Source: Xylanimonas cellulosilytica DSM 15894 | GTDB taxonomy: Bacteria; Actinomycetota; Actinomycetes; Actinomycetales; Cellulomonadaceae | Direction: 5' to 3' | DNA length: 64,000 nt | NCBI RefSeq assembly: GCF_000024965.1 | Contig: NC_013530.1 | Coordinates: 1,178,001 to 1,242,000 of the forward strand | Part shown: piece after piece, positions 24,777 through 34,359 of the stretch | How the letters are laid out: each line of letters opens with the position of its first letter | Numbering within the stretch: position 1 is the stretch's first letter | Made by a program: the position numbers and the translations under genes | Notes under the pieces: model-generated | Told to the model about the DNA's origin: nothing | Databases searched by the model: none | The model's input: only the letters and a program-made list of their open reading frames with translations

Positions 24777-25493
24777 CTACGCGCCGCCGAGGTGGAACTC
24801 GTTGTCGTCCGGGTCGGTCAGCAGGAGCGTCCCGAACCGGTCCGGGACGGCCTCGACCAGTGCTGCGCCGAGGGCGACCAGCCGGTCGGCCTCCGCGTCG
24901 ACGCCGTCGTCGGTGGTGACCTCGAAGCGGATCCGGTTGCGGCCGGTGGGCGGCTTGTCGAACAGCGGCGGGCCGCTCCAGGTGATCTTCGAGCCGCCGG
25001 CGGGGGACTGGACCGCGGTCTCCTCGCCGTCGTCCCACACCAGCGGCCAGCCCAGCGCGTCGCGCCAGAACTCGCCCGTCACCCGGTTCCCGTCGCAGTT
25101 GACGGCGCCGATGGACCCGCAACCTGCGAGGAACCTGTTGCCGGGCTCGATCACGCAGAGCTCGTTGCGGTCGGGGTCGGCCAGGACGACGTGCCCCTCG
25201 TCGCCCCGCTGCCCGACGTCGTGGTGCGCGCCGCCGAGCTCGATCGCGCGCACCACGATCTCCTCCTGGTCCTCGGACGACCTGCTCGTGAGGTCGAGGT
25301 GCAGGCGGTTGCGGCCGGTCTTCGGGTGGGGCGTGGCCACGAAGCGCAGCACGTACTCCTCGTCCGGGAGTCCGACGACGACGGAGCCGGGATCGGTGGC
25401 GTGCACGTCCCCGTGCAGCACCCCGGCCCAGAAGCGGGCGACGGCCCGTGGGTCGGTCGCGTCGATGCGGATCCCGCTCAGGTGGAGGCCCAT
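24777..25493 (-). CDS. VOC/glyoxalase-fold protein with two domains
   Basis: A 238-residue protein made of two vicinal-oxygen-chelate modules. The first opens LSGIRIDATDPRAVARFWAGVLHGDV and contains NRLHLDLTS. The second opens GAVNCDGNRVTGEFWRDALGWPLVWDD and ends LLTDPDDNEFHLGGA. Each has the LAxPDxNELCVIE/LTDPDDNEFHL strand seen in glyoxalase-like proteins. The family covers metal-dependent isomerases, dioxygenases and antibiotic-binding proteins, so the reaction cannot be named. I chose the ATG at 25493 (MGLHL) because the upstream extension has no VOC similarity. Confidence 0.88.
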   Translation of the reverse strand: MGLHLSGIRIDATDPRAVARFWAGVLHGDVHATDPGSVVVGLPDEEYVLRFVATPHPKTGRNRLHLDLTSRSSEDQEEIVVRAIELGGAHHDVGQRGDEGHVVLADPDRNELCVIEPGNRFLAGCGSIGAVNCDGNRVTGEFWRDALGWPLVWDDGEETAVQSPAGGSKITWSGPPLFDKPPTGRNRIRFEVTTDDGVDAEADRLVALGAALVEAVPDRFGTLLLTDPDDNEFHLGGA

Positions 25494-25538
25494 GACCCGA
25501 CCGTAGGCGGGGCTCGCTGCGGTCGCCACGGACAACGC

Positions 25539-25853
25539 TCAGCGGCGCGAGCCCGCCCCGCCGCCGCCCAGGACGCAGGCGATCCCGAGCAGGAACCCGA
25601 GGTCGTACCAGTTGCCGGTGTTGTGCACCTCGTAGATCGACACGTTGTCGTTGAACAGCGAGACCACGAACGTGACCGGGATGATCAGCCCGTGCCAGAG
25701 CCCGTACCAGAACCCGACGGCGGGATCGGTGTCGCCCATGGCGACGCCCTGCGACGGGTTGGCGCCCGCGGCGCAGGCGGCGAGCAGCAGCCCGCCCGCG
25801 ACGACGACGGCGGCAACGGTCAGGACCCGGCGGACGGAGCTCTCACGGCGCAT
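25539..25853 (-). CDS. small conserved lipoprotein
   Basis: A 104-residue protein with a lipoprotein signal: MRRESSVRRVL, a hydrophobic core, and lipobox LLAACAAG (Cys at about 27). The mature part has FWYGLWHGLIIPVTFVVSLFNDNVSIYEVHNTGNWYDLGFLLG. This block occurs in many uncharacterised small envelope proteins of diverse bacteria, as far as I recall, with one or two membrane-associated helices. Function is unknown. The ATG at 25853 is preferred because it begins the signal peptide. It lies 46 bp upstream of the VOC gene on the same strand. Confidence 0.8.
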   Translation of the reverse strand: MRRESSVRRVLTVAAVVVAGGLLLAACAAGANPSQGVAMGDTDPAVGFWYGLWHGLIIPVTFVVSLFNDNVSIYEVHNTGNWYDLGFLLGIACVLGGGGAGSRR

Positions 25854-26077
25854 ACGCCCATGGTCGGCGCCGAACGCCCGCACCGCTCGCCCGCCCGTGC
25901 GCGACGTCCGGCCGTCGCCGCGGGTACCCCGGCGTTGCCCGGCGACGCCAGGGCGATAGGATGACCCGGTTGCCCGTCCACCCCGAACCGCTGTCGCGGT
26001 GCGCGGACGGGTCTCAGACCCCGTGCGCCGCCCTGTGATGCTGGTGCACGCACCCGACCACAGTTGGAGACCACGAA

Positions 26078-27427
26078 GTGAAGAGCGCCGTCGAGACCCT
26101 GGAGCCCACCAAGGTCAAGCTGACCGTCGAGGTGGACTACGACGAGCTCAAGCCGAGCATCGACCACGCCTACAAGCACATCGCGGAGCAGGTGACGATC
26201 CCCGGCTTCCGCAAGGGCAAGGTCCCGCCGCGCATCATCGACCAGCGCGTGGGCTGGGGCGCCGTCGTCGAGCACGCGGTCAACGAGGACCTGGGCCGCT
26301 TCTACGGCCAGGCCGCCGCCGAGCAGAAGCTGCGCCCGCTGGGCCAGCCCAACGTCGAGGTCACCGAGATCCCGGCCAAGGCCGGCGAGGGCTCGCTGAA
26401 GTTCACCGCCGAGGTCGAGGTCCGCCCCGAGATCGAGCTCCCCGAGCTGAGCACCCTGGACATCACCGTCGAGTCGACCGAGGTCGCCGACGCCGACGTC
26501 ACCGAGCGCCTCGACGCCCTGCGCGAGCGTTTCGGCACCCTCGTGGGCGTCGACCGCCCCGCCGTCGAGGGCGACTACGTCGTCGTCGACCTCAAGGCCG
26601 TCATCGGCGACGAGGAGGTCGACTCCGTGTCGGGCATCTCGTACCAGATCGGCTCGGGCAACATGCTCGAGGGCCTCGACGAGGCGCTCACCGGCCTCTC
26701 GGCCGACGAGACCACCACGTTCACCGCCCCGCTGGCCGGCGGCGACCACGCCGGCGAGGAGGCCACCGTCACGGTGACCGCCACCTCGGTCAAGCAGCGC
26801 GACCTGCCCGAGGCGGACGACGACTTCGCCCAGCTCGCCTCGGAGTTCGACACCCTCGACGAGCTGACCGCGGACCTGCGCGAGCAGGTCGCGTCGATCA
26901 AGAAGTCGAACCAGGCCGTCACCGCCCGCGACGCGCTGCTCGAGAAGCTGCTCGCCGCCGTCGAGATCCCCGTCCCGTCGGGTGCCGTCGAGGCCGAGGT
27001 GCACCGCCACCTGGAGGGTGAGGACCGGCTCGAGGACGACGCGCACCGCGCCGAGGTCACCGTGGACGCCACCGCGGCCCTGAAGAACCAGATCCTGCTC
27101 GACACCCTCGCCGAGAAGCTCGAGGTCAAGGTCGGCCAGGGCGAGCTCGTCGAGTACCTGGTCCAGGCCTCGCGCCAGTACGGCATGGAGCCGCAGCAGT
27201 TCATCCAGACCCTCGACCAGGGCGGCCAGATCCCGGCCATGGTCGGCGAGGTCGCGCGCTCGAAGGCGCTCGCCGTCGCGCTGCGCCAGATCGACGTCAA
27301 GGACGGCGAGGGCAACGTCGTCGACCTCTCGGAGTTCATCGGCTCCGACGACGCCGACACCGCCGCCGAGGCGCTCGAGGGCGCCGTCGCCGAGGCCGCC
27401 GCGGCCGAGGAGACCGACGAGGCCTGA
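26078..27427 (+). CDS. tig: trigger factor
   Basis: A 449-residue ribosome-bound chaperone and peptidyl-prolyl isomerase. The N-terminal ribosome-binding domain has the signature GFRKGKVPPRIIDQRVG (about 45-62). The FKBP-like domain (about 160-245) includes DYVVVDLKAVIGDEEVDSVSG and GSGNMLEGLDEAL. The C-terminal helical arms run to about 430 and end in an acidic, Ala-rich tail typical of actinobacteria. GTG at 26078. It heads the tig, clpP1, clpP2, clpX cluster, but a strong hairpin after its stop suggests clpP1 has its own promoter. Confidence 0.97.
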   Translation: MKSAVETLEPTKVKLTVEVDYDELKPSIDHAYKHIAEQVTIPGFRKGKVPPRIIDQRVGWGAVVEHAVNEDLGRFYGQAAAEQKLRPLGQPNVEVTEIPAKAGEGSLKFTAEVEVRPEIELPELSTLDITVESTEVADADVTERLDALRERFGTLVGVDRPAVEGDYVVVDLKAVIGDEEVDSVSGISYQIGSGNMLEGLDEALTGLSADETTTFTAPLAGGDHAGEEATVTVTATSVKQRDLPEADDDFAQLASEFDTLDELTADLREQVASIKKSNQAVTARDALLEKLLAAVEIPVPSGAVEAEVHRHLEGEDRLEDDAHRAEVTVDATAALKNQILLDTLAEKLEVKVGQGELVEYLVQASRQYGMEPQQFIQTLDQGGQIPAMVGEVARSKALAVALRQIDVKDGEGNVVDLSEFIGSDDADTAAEALEGAVAEAAAAEETDEA

Positions 27428-27442
27428 CCTCTCGCACACCCC

Positions 27443-27484
27443 TGTCAGAGCGTGGCAAGCACATCCGCTTGCCACGCTCTGACG
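27443..27484. terminator. tig terminator hairpin, family C-like palindrome
   Basis: A 16-bp perfect stem (GTCAGAGCGTGGCAAG with its complement) and an 8-nt loop, 16 bp after the tig stop. A likely Rho-independent or anti-readthrough structure. Ends (TGTCAGA/TCTGACG) and the GCTTGCCA tract match the palindrome inside nei (14855-14896). Confidence 0.8.
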
Positions 27485-27602
27485 CGTTCCGGGCCTGCCG
27501 CGGCCCGCCCATGCGCCGTGAGCGAAAACGGCCTGCCACAGGGACGGAAGCGGTGGTGGCTCACGTTAGGGTCGAGCGACACCGAACGCTAAGGAGACGG
27601 AC

Positions 27603-28247
27603 GTGAACGATCCGCTGCGGATGGACGGCACCGGCCCGCTGGCACGCGCCGACGGACCGAGCCTCGGGCTCAACGACTCCATCTACAACCGGCTCCTGAA
27701 GGAGCGCATCATCTGGCTCGGCTCGGAGGTGCGCGACGAGAACGCCAACGCCATCTGCGCGCAGATGATGCTCCTGGCCGCCGAAGACCCGGACAAGGAC
27801 ATCTGGCTGTACATCAACAGCCCCGGTGGCTCGATCACGGCGGGCATGGCGATCTACGACACCATGCAGTTCATCCAGCCCGACGTCGCCACCGTGGCGA
27901 TGGGCATGGCCGCGTCGATGGGTCAGTTCCTGCTCTCCTCGGGCGCCAAGGGCAAGCGGTACGCGACCCCGCACGCCCGCGTCATGATGCACCAGCCGTC
28001 CGGCGGCATCGGCGGCACCGCCACCGACGTCCGCATCAACGCGCAGCTCATCATGCACATGAAGACGGTGCTCGCGGAGCTGACCGCCGAGCAGACGGGC
28101 AAGCCGCTCGAGCAGATCCTCAAGGACAACGACCGCGACTCCTGGTTCACGGCGACCGAGGCGCTCGAGTACGGGTTCATCGACCACGTGGTCGAGAACG
28201 CCGCGCTCGCGGGCGGCGGCGGCATGAACAGCACGAGCGCGAGCTGA
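27603..28247 (+). CDS. clpP1: ATP-dependent Clp protease proteolytic subunit 1
   Basis: A 214-residue serine peptidase subunit of the Clp protease. The catalytic triad is visible: Ser105 in GMAASMGQF, His130 in [12 protein letters not shown], and Asp at about 177-179 in [25 protein letters not shown] is the substrate-cleft segment. In actinobacteria ClpP1 and ClpP2 form mixed tetradecamers that work with ClpX or ClpC. GTG at 27603 has a GGAGACGG ribosome site. The 13-bp gap to clpP2 indicates an operon. Confidence 0.97.
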   Translation: MNDPLRMDGTGPLARADGPSLGLNDSIYNRLLKERIIWLGSEVRDENANAICAQMMLLAAEDPDKDIWLYINSPGGSITAGMAIYDTMQFIQPDVATVAMGMAASMGQFLLSSGAKGKRYATPHARVMMHQPSGGIGGTATDVRINAQLIMHMKTVLAELTAEQTGKPLEQILKDNDRDSWFTATEALEYGFIDHVVENAALAGGGGMNSTSAS

Positions 28248-28260
28248 CGGGAAGAGACCG

Positions 28261-28971
28261 ATGAGCTACATGAACCCTGAGCAGTTCGCTGCTACCGCGG
28301 GCCGCCTCGCCGGCGGCTACGGCCGTCCGGGCGGGGTCGCCCTGCCTGGCCCCTCGTCACGGTACGTGCTCCCGCAGTTCGAGGAGCGCACCGCCTACGG
28401 CTTCAAGCGGCAGGACCCGTACACCAAGCTCTTCGAGGACCGCATCATCTTCCTCGGCGTGCAGGTGGACGACGCCTCGGCCGACGACGTCATGGCGCAG
28501 CTGCTGGTCCTGGAGTCCCAGGACCCCGACCGCGACATCATGATGTACATCAACAGCCCCGGCGGCTCCTTCACCGCGATGACGGCGCTGTACGACACGA
28601 TGCAGTACATCAAGCCGCAGATCCAGACCGTCTGCCTGGGCCAGGCCGCCTCGGCCGCCGCCGTGCTGCTGGCCGCGGGCCAGAAGGGCAAGCGCTACGC
28701 GCTGCCGAACGCGCGCGTGCTCATCCACCAGCCGGCGATGGAGGGCGGTGGCTACGCGCAGGCCTCCGACATCGAGATCCACGCCAACGAGCTGATCCGC
28801 ATGCGCGAGTGGCTCGAGGAGACCCTGGCCTCGCACTCGGGCCGCACGCCCGAGCAGGTCAAGGAGGACATCGAGCGCGACAAGATCCTCACGGCCGCCC
28901 AGGCCAAGGACTACGGGCTCGTGGACCTGGTCCTCGAGTCGCGCAAGCCGAAGGCCGTCCTCGCGCGCTGA
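28261..28971 (+). CDS. clpP2: ATP-dependent Clp protease proteolytic subunit 2
   Basis: A 236-residue ClpP paralogue with Ser131 in [11 protein letters not shown], His156 in [13 protein letters not shown], and the Asp-bearing [11 protein letters not shown] helix. The N-terminal 40 residues form the longer propeptide seen in actinobacterial ClpP2. It pairs with ClpP1 to form the active heteromeric protease. It follows clpP1 by 13 bp and is followed by a 168-bp gap before clpX. Confidence 0.97.
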   Translation: MSYMNPEQFAATAGRLAGGYGRPGGVALPGPSSRYVLPQFEERTAYGFKRQDPYTKLFEDRIIFLGVQVDDASADDVMAQLLVLESQDPDRDIMMYINSPGGSFTAMTALYDTMQYIKPQIQTVCLGQAASAAAVLLAAGQKGKRYALPNARVLIHQPAMEGGGYAQASDIEIHANELIRMREWLEETLASHSGRTPEQVKEDIERDKILTAAQAKDYGLVDLVLESRKPKAVLAR

Positions 28972-29139
28972 CGCACCCCGAGCCCCCGCCGCCGGGTGAG
29001 CGACTCCGGTCGCCCGCCGTGCGGCGGGGGCTCGTACGCTGGAAGCCCACCCGCGACGCACCGGGCCGGTCGGCTGACAATGCCGGTGCCGTGGTGTGGA
29101 ATGGGCGAAGAGGCACCCGCTGGAGAAAGGAGGCGCCCG

Positions 29140-30420
<1,281 letters not shown>

Positions 30421-30441
30421 CGCTCCGCCGTGAAGACGAGC

Positions 30442-30558
30442 GTGGTTTCGACAGGCTCAACCACCGGGTTTCGACAGGCTCAACCACCGATCACGACGGG
30501 CTCAACCACCGGGGTTTCGACAGGCTCAACCAGCGGTGGTTGAGCCTGTCGAAACCAC
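30442..30558. repeat. family A repeat cluster between clpX and fadD
   Basis: Two tandem inverted units, a degenerate unit (CACGACGGGCTCAACCACC), a third inverted unit and a final forward unit that ends 1 bp before the fadD stop codon. The cluster fills the convergent gap almost completely. Confidence 0.9.
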
Positions 30559-30559
30559 G

Positions 30560-32380
30560 TCAGGACGCGGTGGGCGCGCCCTCGTAGAGCGACTCGATCG
30601 TGTCCGCGAAGTCGCGGATGACCAGCGGGCGCTTGACCTTCATCGACGGGGTCAGGTAGCCGTTCGCCTCGGTGAAGTCCGACTCCAGGACGTGGAACTT
30701 GCGGATCGACTCGGCACGTGAGACGGCCTCGTTGGCGCGGGTCACGGCCCGGTCGAGGGCGGCCAGCACGTCGGGGTGCACGCGCGCCTCGGAGATCGGC
30801 AGGTTCGGCAGGCCGTGGGTGGCGAGCCAACCGGGCAGCATCTCGGCGTCGAGGGTCACCAGCGCGCCGATGAACGGGCGCTGGTCGCCGACGACGACCA
30901 CCTGCGAGACGAGCGGGTGCGAGCGCAGGCGGTCCTCGAGCAGCGCGGGGGCGACGTTCTTGCCACCGGCCGTGACGATGATCTCCTTCTTGCGACCCGT
31001 GATGCGCAGCCGGCCCTGCGAGTCGAGCGTGCCGAGGTCACCGGTGCGGAACCAGCCGTCCTGCAGCACCTCGGCGGTCAGCTCGGGCTGGTTGCGGTAG
31101 CCGCGGAAGACGTGCGGGCCCTTGATGAGGATCTCGCCGTCGTCGTCGATCTTGATGCTGGTGCCGGGCAGGGGCGGACCGACGGTGCCGATGGCGACCG
31201 AGCGGGGCAGGTTGACCGCGGCGGGCGCCGTCGTCTCCGTCAGGCCGTAGCCCTCCAGGACGGTCACGCCGACGCCGCGGAAGAAGTGCCCCAGGCGCTC
31301 GCCGAGCGGGGCGCCGCCGGACACGGCGTGGACGACGTGCCCGCCCATGGCCTCGCGCAGCTTGGACAGCACCAGCTTGTCGGCGAGCCGGTGCTGGAAG
31401 GCCAGCGCGGCCGGCACCGAGCCGGTGTCCTGGGCGCGCGAGGCCGCGATCCCGGTGCGCACGGCCCAGTAGAAGATCTGCCGCTTGAGCTTGGACGCGG
31501 AGGCCTTCTGCTCGGCCGAGTTGTACACCTTCTCGAACACGCGCGGCACGGCGAGCAGGAACGTGGGCTGGAACGAGCCCAGGTCGGCGACCAGGTTCTT
31601 GACGTCCGGGGCGTGCCCGAGCACCGTGTTGGCCGAGAGGGTCGCCACCTGGATCAGCCGCGCGAACACGTGCGCGATCGGCAGGAACAGCAGGGTGCGC
31701 GCGCCCTCGTGGTCGATGACCTCGGGCAGCACGTCGGCGGCGTTGAGCGACACGTGCGCGAAGTTGCCGTGCGTCAGCTCGGCGCCCTTCGGGCGGCCGG
31801 TCGAGCCGGAGGTGTAGATGATCGTCGCGAGGTCCGCGGCGACGACGGCGGCGCGACGGTCGGCGACCTCCTGCGTGTCCACGGCCGCACCGGCCGTGCG
31901 CAACGCGTCCAGGGCGCCGGAGTCGATCACCAGCACGTCCTCGAGCGTCGGGAGGTCCTTGCGGACGGCGTCGACGACGCCGGCGTGCGCGGAGGTCTCG
32001 ACCACGGCGAAGCGGCACGCGGAGTCCTCGAGGATCCACTGCACCTGGTCGGGGGCGGAGGTCTCGTAGACGGGCACCGGCACGCCTCCGACGGCCCAGA
32101 TGGCGTAGTCGAGCAGCGTCCACTCATAGCGGGTGCGCGACATGATGGCGATGCGGTCGCCCACCTGGACGCCGCGAGCCACGAGGCCGCGGGCCACCGA
32201 GACGACGTCGGCGTCGAACGCCTTGGCGCTGACCGGCGCCCAGGGACCCTGCGGGGTCTCGCGGCGCTCCAGCAGGGGGCCGTCGCCCGTCCGGGCGACA
32301 CGGTCGGCGAGCAGCGTGTTGATGCTGGTCGATTCGGGCACGTCCACGAGGGCGGGCGTCGTCGCGAGATTCACGGTCAT
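30560..32380 (-). CDS. long-chain fatty acid-CoA ligase (AMP-binding)
   Basis: A 606-residue ANL-superfamily enzyme that activates fatty acids to acyl-CoA through an acyl-AMP. The AMP-binding motif LATIIYTSGSTGRPKGAELTH is at about 184-204. EGYGLTETTAPAAVN is the A5 motif, DGWFRTGDLGTLDSQGRLRITGRKKEIIVTAGGKNVAP the A7/A8 block, and PSMKVKRP near the C-terminus holds the catalytic Lys. Length and pattern fit FadD15-like enzymes of actinobacteria. It is transcribed divergently from the chorismate mutase gene, 100 bp away. Confidence 0.94.
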   Translation of the reverse strand: MTVNLATTPALVDVPESTSINTLLADRVARTGDGPLLERRETPQGPWAPVSAKAFDADVVSVARGLVARGVQVGDRIAIMSRTRYEWTLLDYAIWAVGGVPVPVYETSAPDQVQWILEDSACRFAVVETSAHAGVVDAVRKDLPTLEDVLVIDSGALDALRTAGAAVDTQEVADRRAAVVAADLATIIYTSGSTGRPKGAELTHGNFAHVSLNAADVLPEVIDHEGARTLLFLPIAHVFARLIQVATLSANTVLGHAPDVKNLVADLGSFQPTFLLAVPRVFEKVYNSAEQKASASKLKRQIFYWAVRTGIAASRAQDTGSVPAALAFQHRLADKLVLSKLREAMGGHVVHAVSGGAPLGERLGHFFRGVGVTVLEGYGLTETTAPAAVNLPRSVAIGTVGPPLPGTSIKIDDDGEILIKGPHVFRGYRNQPELTAEVLQDGWFRTGDLGTLDSQGRLRITGRKKEIIVTAGGKNVAPALLEDRLRSHPLVSQVVVVGDQRPFIGALVTLDAEMLPGWLATHGLPNLPISEARVHPDVLAALDRAVTRANEAVSRAESIRKFHVLESDFTEANGYLTPSMKVKRPLVIRDFADTIESLYEGAPTAS

Positions 32381-32480
32381 CGTCTCCGTCAGTCCTGGTC
32401 GGGCCGGTTGCCCACGTCTGCCGCGACGCTACACGGACCCCCGCGCGGGCGGCGTGTCCGTCCCGCATAGGATCGGTCAC

Positions 32481-32825
32481 ATGACCGAACCGGCGTTGCC
32501 TGACGAGATCCTGAGCCTGCGACGCAGCATTGACAACATTGACGCAGCCCTGGTCCATCTGCTAGCCGAACGGTTCAAGGCCACCGAACGGGTGGGCGAG
32601 CTCAAGGCCGTCGGGGGCCTGCCGCCGGCCGACCCGACCCGTGACCGGCAGCAGATCGCCCGCCTGACCGGGATGGCGACAGAGGCCGGTCTCGACCCCG
32701 AGTTCGCCGAGGCGTTCCGCGCGTTCATCGTCGCCGAGGTCATCCGCCACCACGAGCGCATCGCGGCAGAGTACGCCGCCGGCCACCTCGAAGGCGACGT
32801 CCCACCCCTCGACACGTTCGCTTGA
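32481..32825 (+). CDS. chorismate mutase, AroQ fold
   Basis: A 114-residue all-helical chorismate mutase converting chorismate to prephenate for Phe and Tyr synthesis. SLRRSIDNIDAALVHLLAERFKATERVGELK carries the N-terminal Arg and Lys that bind the substrate carboxylates. DRQQIARLTGMATEAGLDPEFAEAFRAFIVAEVIRHHERI is the second and third helix with the conserved Gln/Glu region. It has no fused DAHP synthase or prephenate dehydratase domain. ATG at 32481. Followed by a 106-bp gap and the baeRF gene. Confidence 0.92.
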   Translation: MTEPALPDEILSLRRSIDNIDAALVHLLAERFKATERVGELKAVGGLPPADPTRDRQQIARLTGMATEAGLDPEFAEAFRAFIVAEVIRHHERIAAEYAAGHLEGDVPPLDTFA

Positions 32826-32931
32826 AGCGGTTAGGCCGCTCCTGACACCCGGTTCCGTCCTGGGGGTGCGCCCAGCCGCGTGGCGTCGCACCCTAGGGAG
32901 ATGGTCGAGACCGGGAGGCGCAAGAGCTGAC

Positions 32932-34188
32932 ATGAAGACCGACTGGATCAAGCCCCTCATCGGCCGGCCTGGGCCGTTCGCGACGGTGTACCTCGACGCG
33001 ACGCGCTCCGTGGAGGCCGGCGACAAGGACGTCATCGGACGCTGGAAGGCGGTACGCCGCACGCTCGCCCAGCAGGGCGCGCCCGACGGCGTCCTGGATG
33101 CGGTGGAGGACGCGGCGCTGCGGCCCTCGCGAAAGCCCGGCGCCCACGGCCGCGTCATCATCGCCGACGGCGACGGCGTCCTCGTGGACAAGGCGCTGCG
33201 GACGGCGCCGGCCGTCGCCACCGGCGTCTGGCACCGCGTCCCCGCGCTGCTGCAGGCCGCGCTCGCGGCGGACGAGGAGGTCACCGCGCTCAAGGTGGCC
33301 GTCGACCGGACGGGCGCGGACCTCGTGCTCGTCGGCCCTGGCGGCTGGGACGCCCCGCGCACGTTCGAGGCACCGCACGACGACGTCTCGAAGGTCGACG
33401 TCGGAGGCTCCCGCGGGGCAGCCAGCGGGAGCGGCGGAGCCGGTGGCGGTGACCGCGGCGGATCGGCCGCGGAGGCGCGCGCCGAGGACTCGTGGGCCCG
33501 CAACGCGGATGCGATCGCCCGTGAGGTCGAGCGGACGGTGGCGGCGGCCAGGCCCGAGATCGTGCTGCTCTTCGGCGACGTCCGCACCGTGCGTGCGGTC
33601 CACGGATCCCTGGTGCGGCCCGTCGCCGAGCTCACCGTCGAGGTCTCCGGCGGTGGGCGTGGTGCGGGCGTCCACGAGGGCGCGTTCGCGGAGCGGCTCG
33701 AGGGTGCGCTCGACTCCTACCGCGAGCGCCGCCGCGAGGTGGTGCTGTCCGAGCTGCGCCAGGGTCAGGGTCGCGAGCAGGGCGCGGTGACGGGGGTCGA
33801 CGACGTCGTCGCCGTGCTGGCGCGCGGGCAGGTCAAGGCTCTCGTGCTGAGCGAGGACGTGGGGTACGACGGCACCCTCGTCGTCGGCTCCGAGGGCGCG
33901 CGCGGGCCGCTCAACGGCCGCACCCTGTGGATCGGACCGGACCCGCTGGCGGTCGCGACGTCACGCGCGACGCTGGAGGACGCGGGGTACTCCGACGGCC
34001 TGGAGGAGCTGCCGGCGGCGATCGCCCTGGTGCGGGCGGCGGTGGGCCAGGATGCCGTGCTGACGATCGCGCCGGAGGGCTCCGCGGAGCTCATCGAGGG
34101 TGTGGGGGCGACGCTGCGCTGGTCCGACGGCAGCACCCCGCACGAGGTCGCGGCGACGATGAGCCACGACGCACACCTGCTGCGCTGA
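32932..34188 (+). CDS. baeRF2/Vms1-like protein (Rv2629-like)
   Basis: A 418-residue protein resembling the bacterial eRF1-related family that includes M. tuberculosis Rv2629. The opening TDWIKPLIGRPGPFATVYLDATR is family-typical. The central half contains the eRF1 domain 2-like region (GRVIIADGDGVLVDKAL; HRVPALLQAALAADEEV; EIVLLFGDVRTVRAVHGSL), interrupted by a Gly/Ser-rich linker (about 160-180). The C-terminal domain (VKALVLSEDVGYDGTLVVG; AIALVRAAVGQDAVLTIAPEG) is L7Ae-like. Relatives are proposed peptidyl-tRNA hydrolases or ribosome-associated stress factors; the activity is inferred only. A family A cluster follows the stop. Confidence 0.8.
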   Translation: MKTDWIKPLIGRPGPFATVYLDATRSVEAGDKDVIGRWKAVRRTLAQQGAPDGVLDAVEDAALRPSRKPGAHGRVIIADGDGVLVDKALRTAPAVATGVWHRVPALLQAALAADEEVTALKVAVDRTGADLVLVGPGGWDAPRTFEAPHDDVSKVDVGGSRGAASGSGGAGGGDRGGSAAEARAEDSWARNADAIAREVERTVAAARPEIVLLFGDVRTVRAVHGSLVRPVAELTVEVSGGGRGAGVHEGAFAERLEGALDSYRERRREVVLSELRQGQGREQGAVTGVDDVVAVLARGQVKALVLSEDVGYDGTLVVGSEGARGPLNGRTLWIGPDPLAVATSRATLEDAGYSDGLEELPAAIALVRAAVGQDAVLTIAPEGSAELIEGVGATLRWSDGSTPHEVAATMSHDAHLLR

Positions 34189-34210
34189 CCCGAAACCACC
34201 CAGAGCCCAC

Positions 34211-34341
34211 CCGGTGGTTGAGCCTGTCGAAACCACCTGACCCGGTGGTTGAGCCTGTCGAAACCACCCACACGGTCCAGGTGGTTTCGACAGGCTCAAC
34301 CACCGGAGGGGGTGGGGTGGTTTCGACAGGCTCAACCACCG
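34211..34341. repeat. family A repeat cluster between baeRF gene and valS
   Basis: Two forward units (from 34212 and 34243) followed by two inverted units (about 34280-34305 and 34316-34340). The symmetric arrangement can fold into a long cruciform. It lies in the gap between two convergent genes, ending 19 bp before the valS stop. Confidence 0.9.
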
Positions 34342-34359
34342 AGGGGTGGGGGCGGCGCG

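Noticed and set aside
27485-27602. ClgR operator upstream of clpP1
   Set aside because: AGCG...CGCT near 27575-27592 is only a weak inverted repeat and lacks the ClgR spacing.
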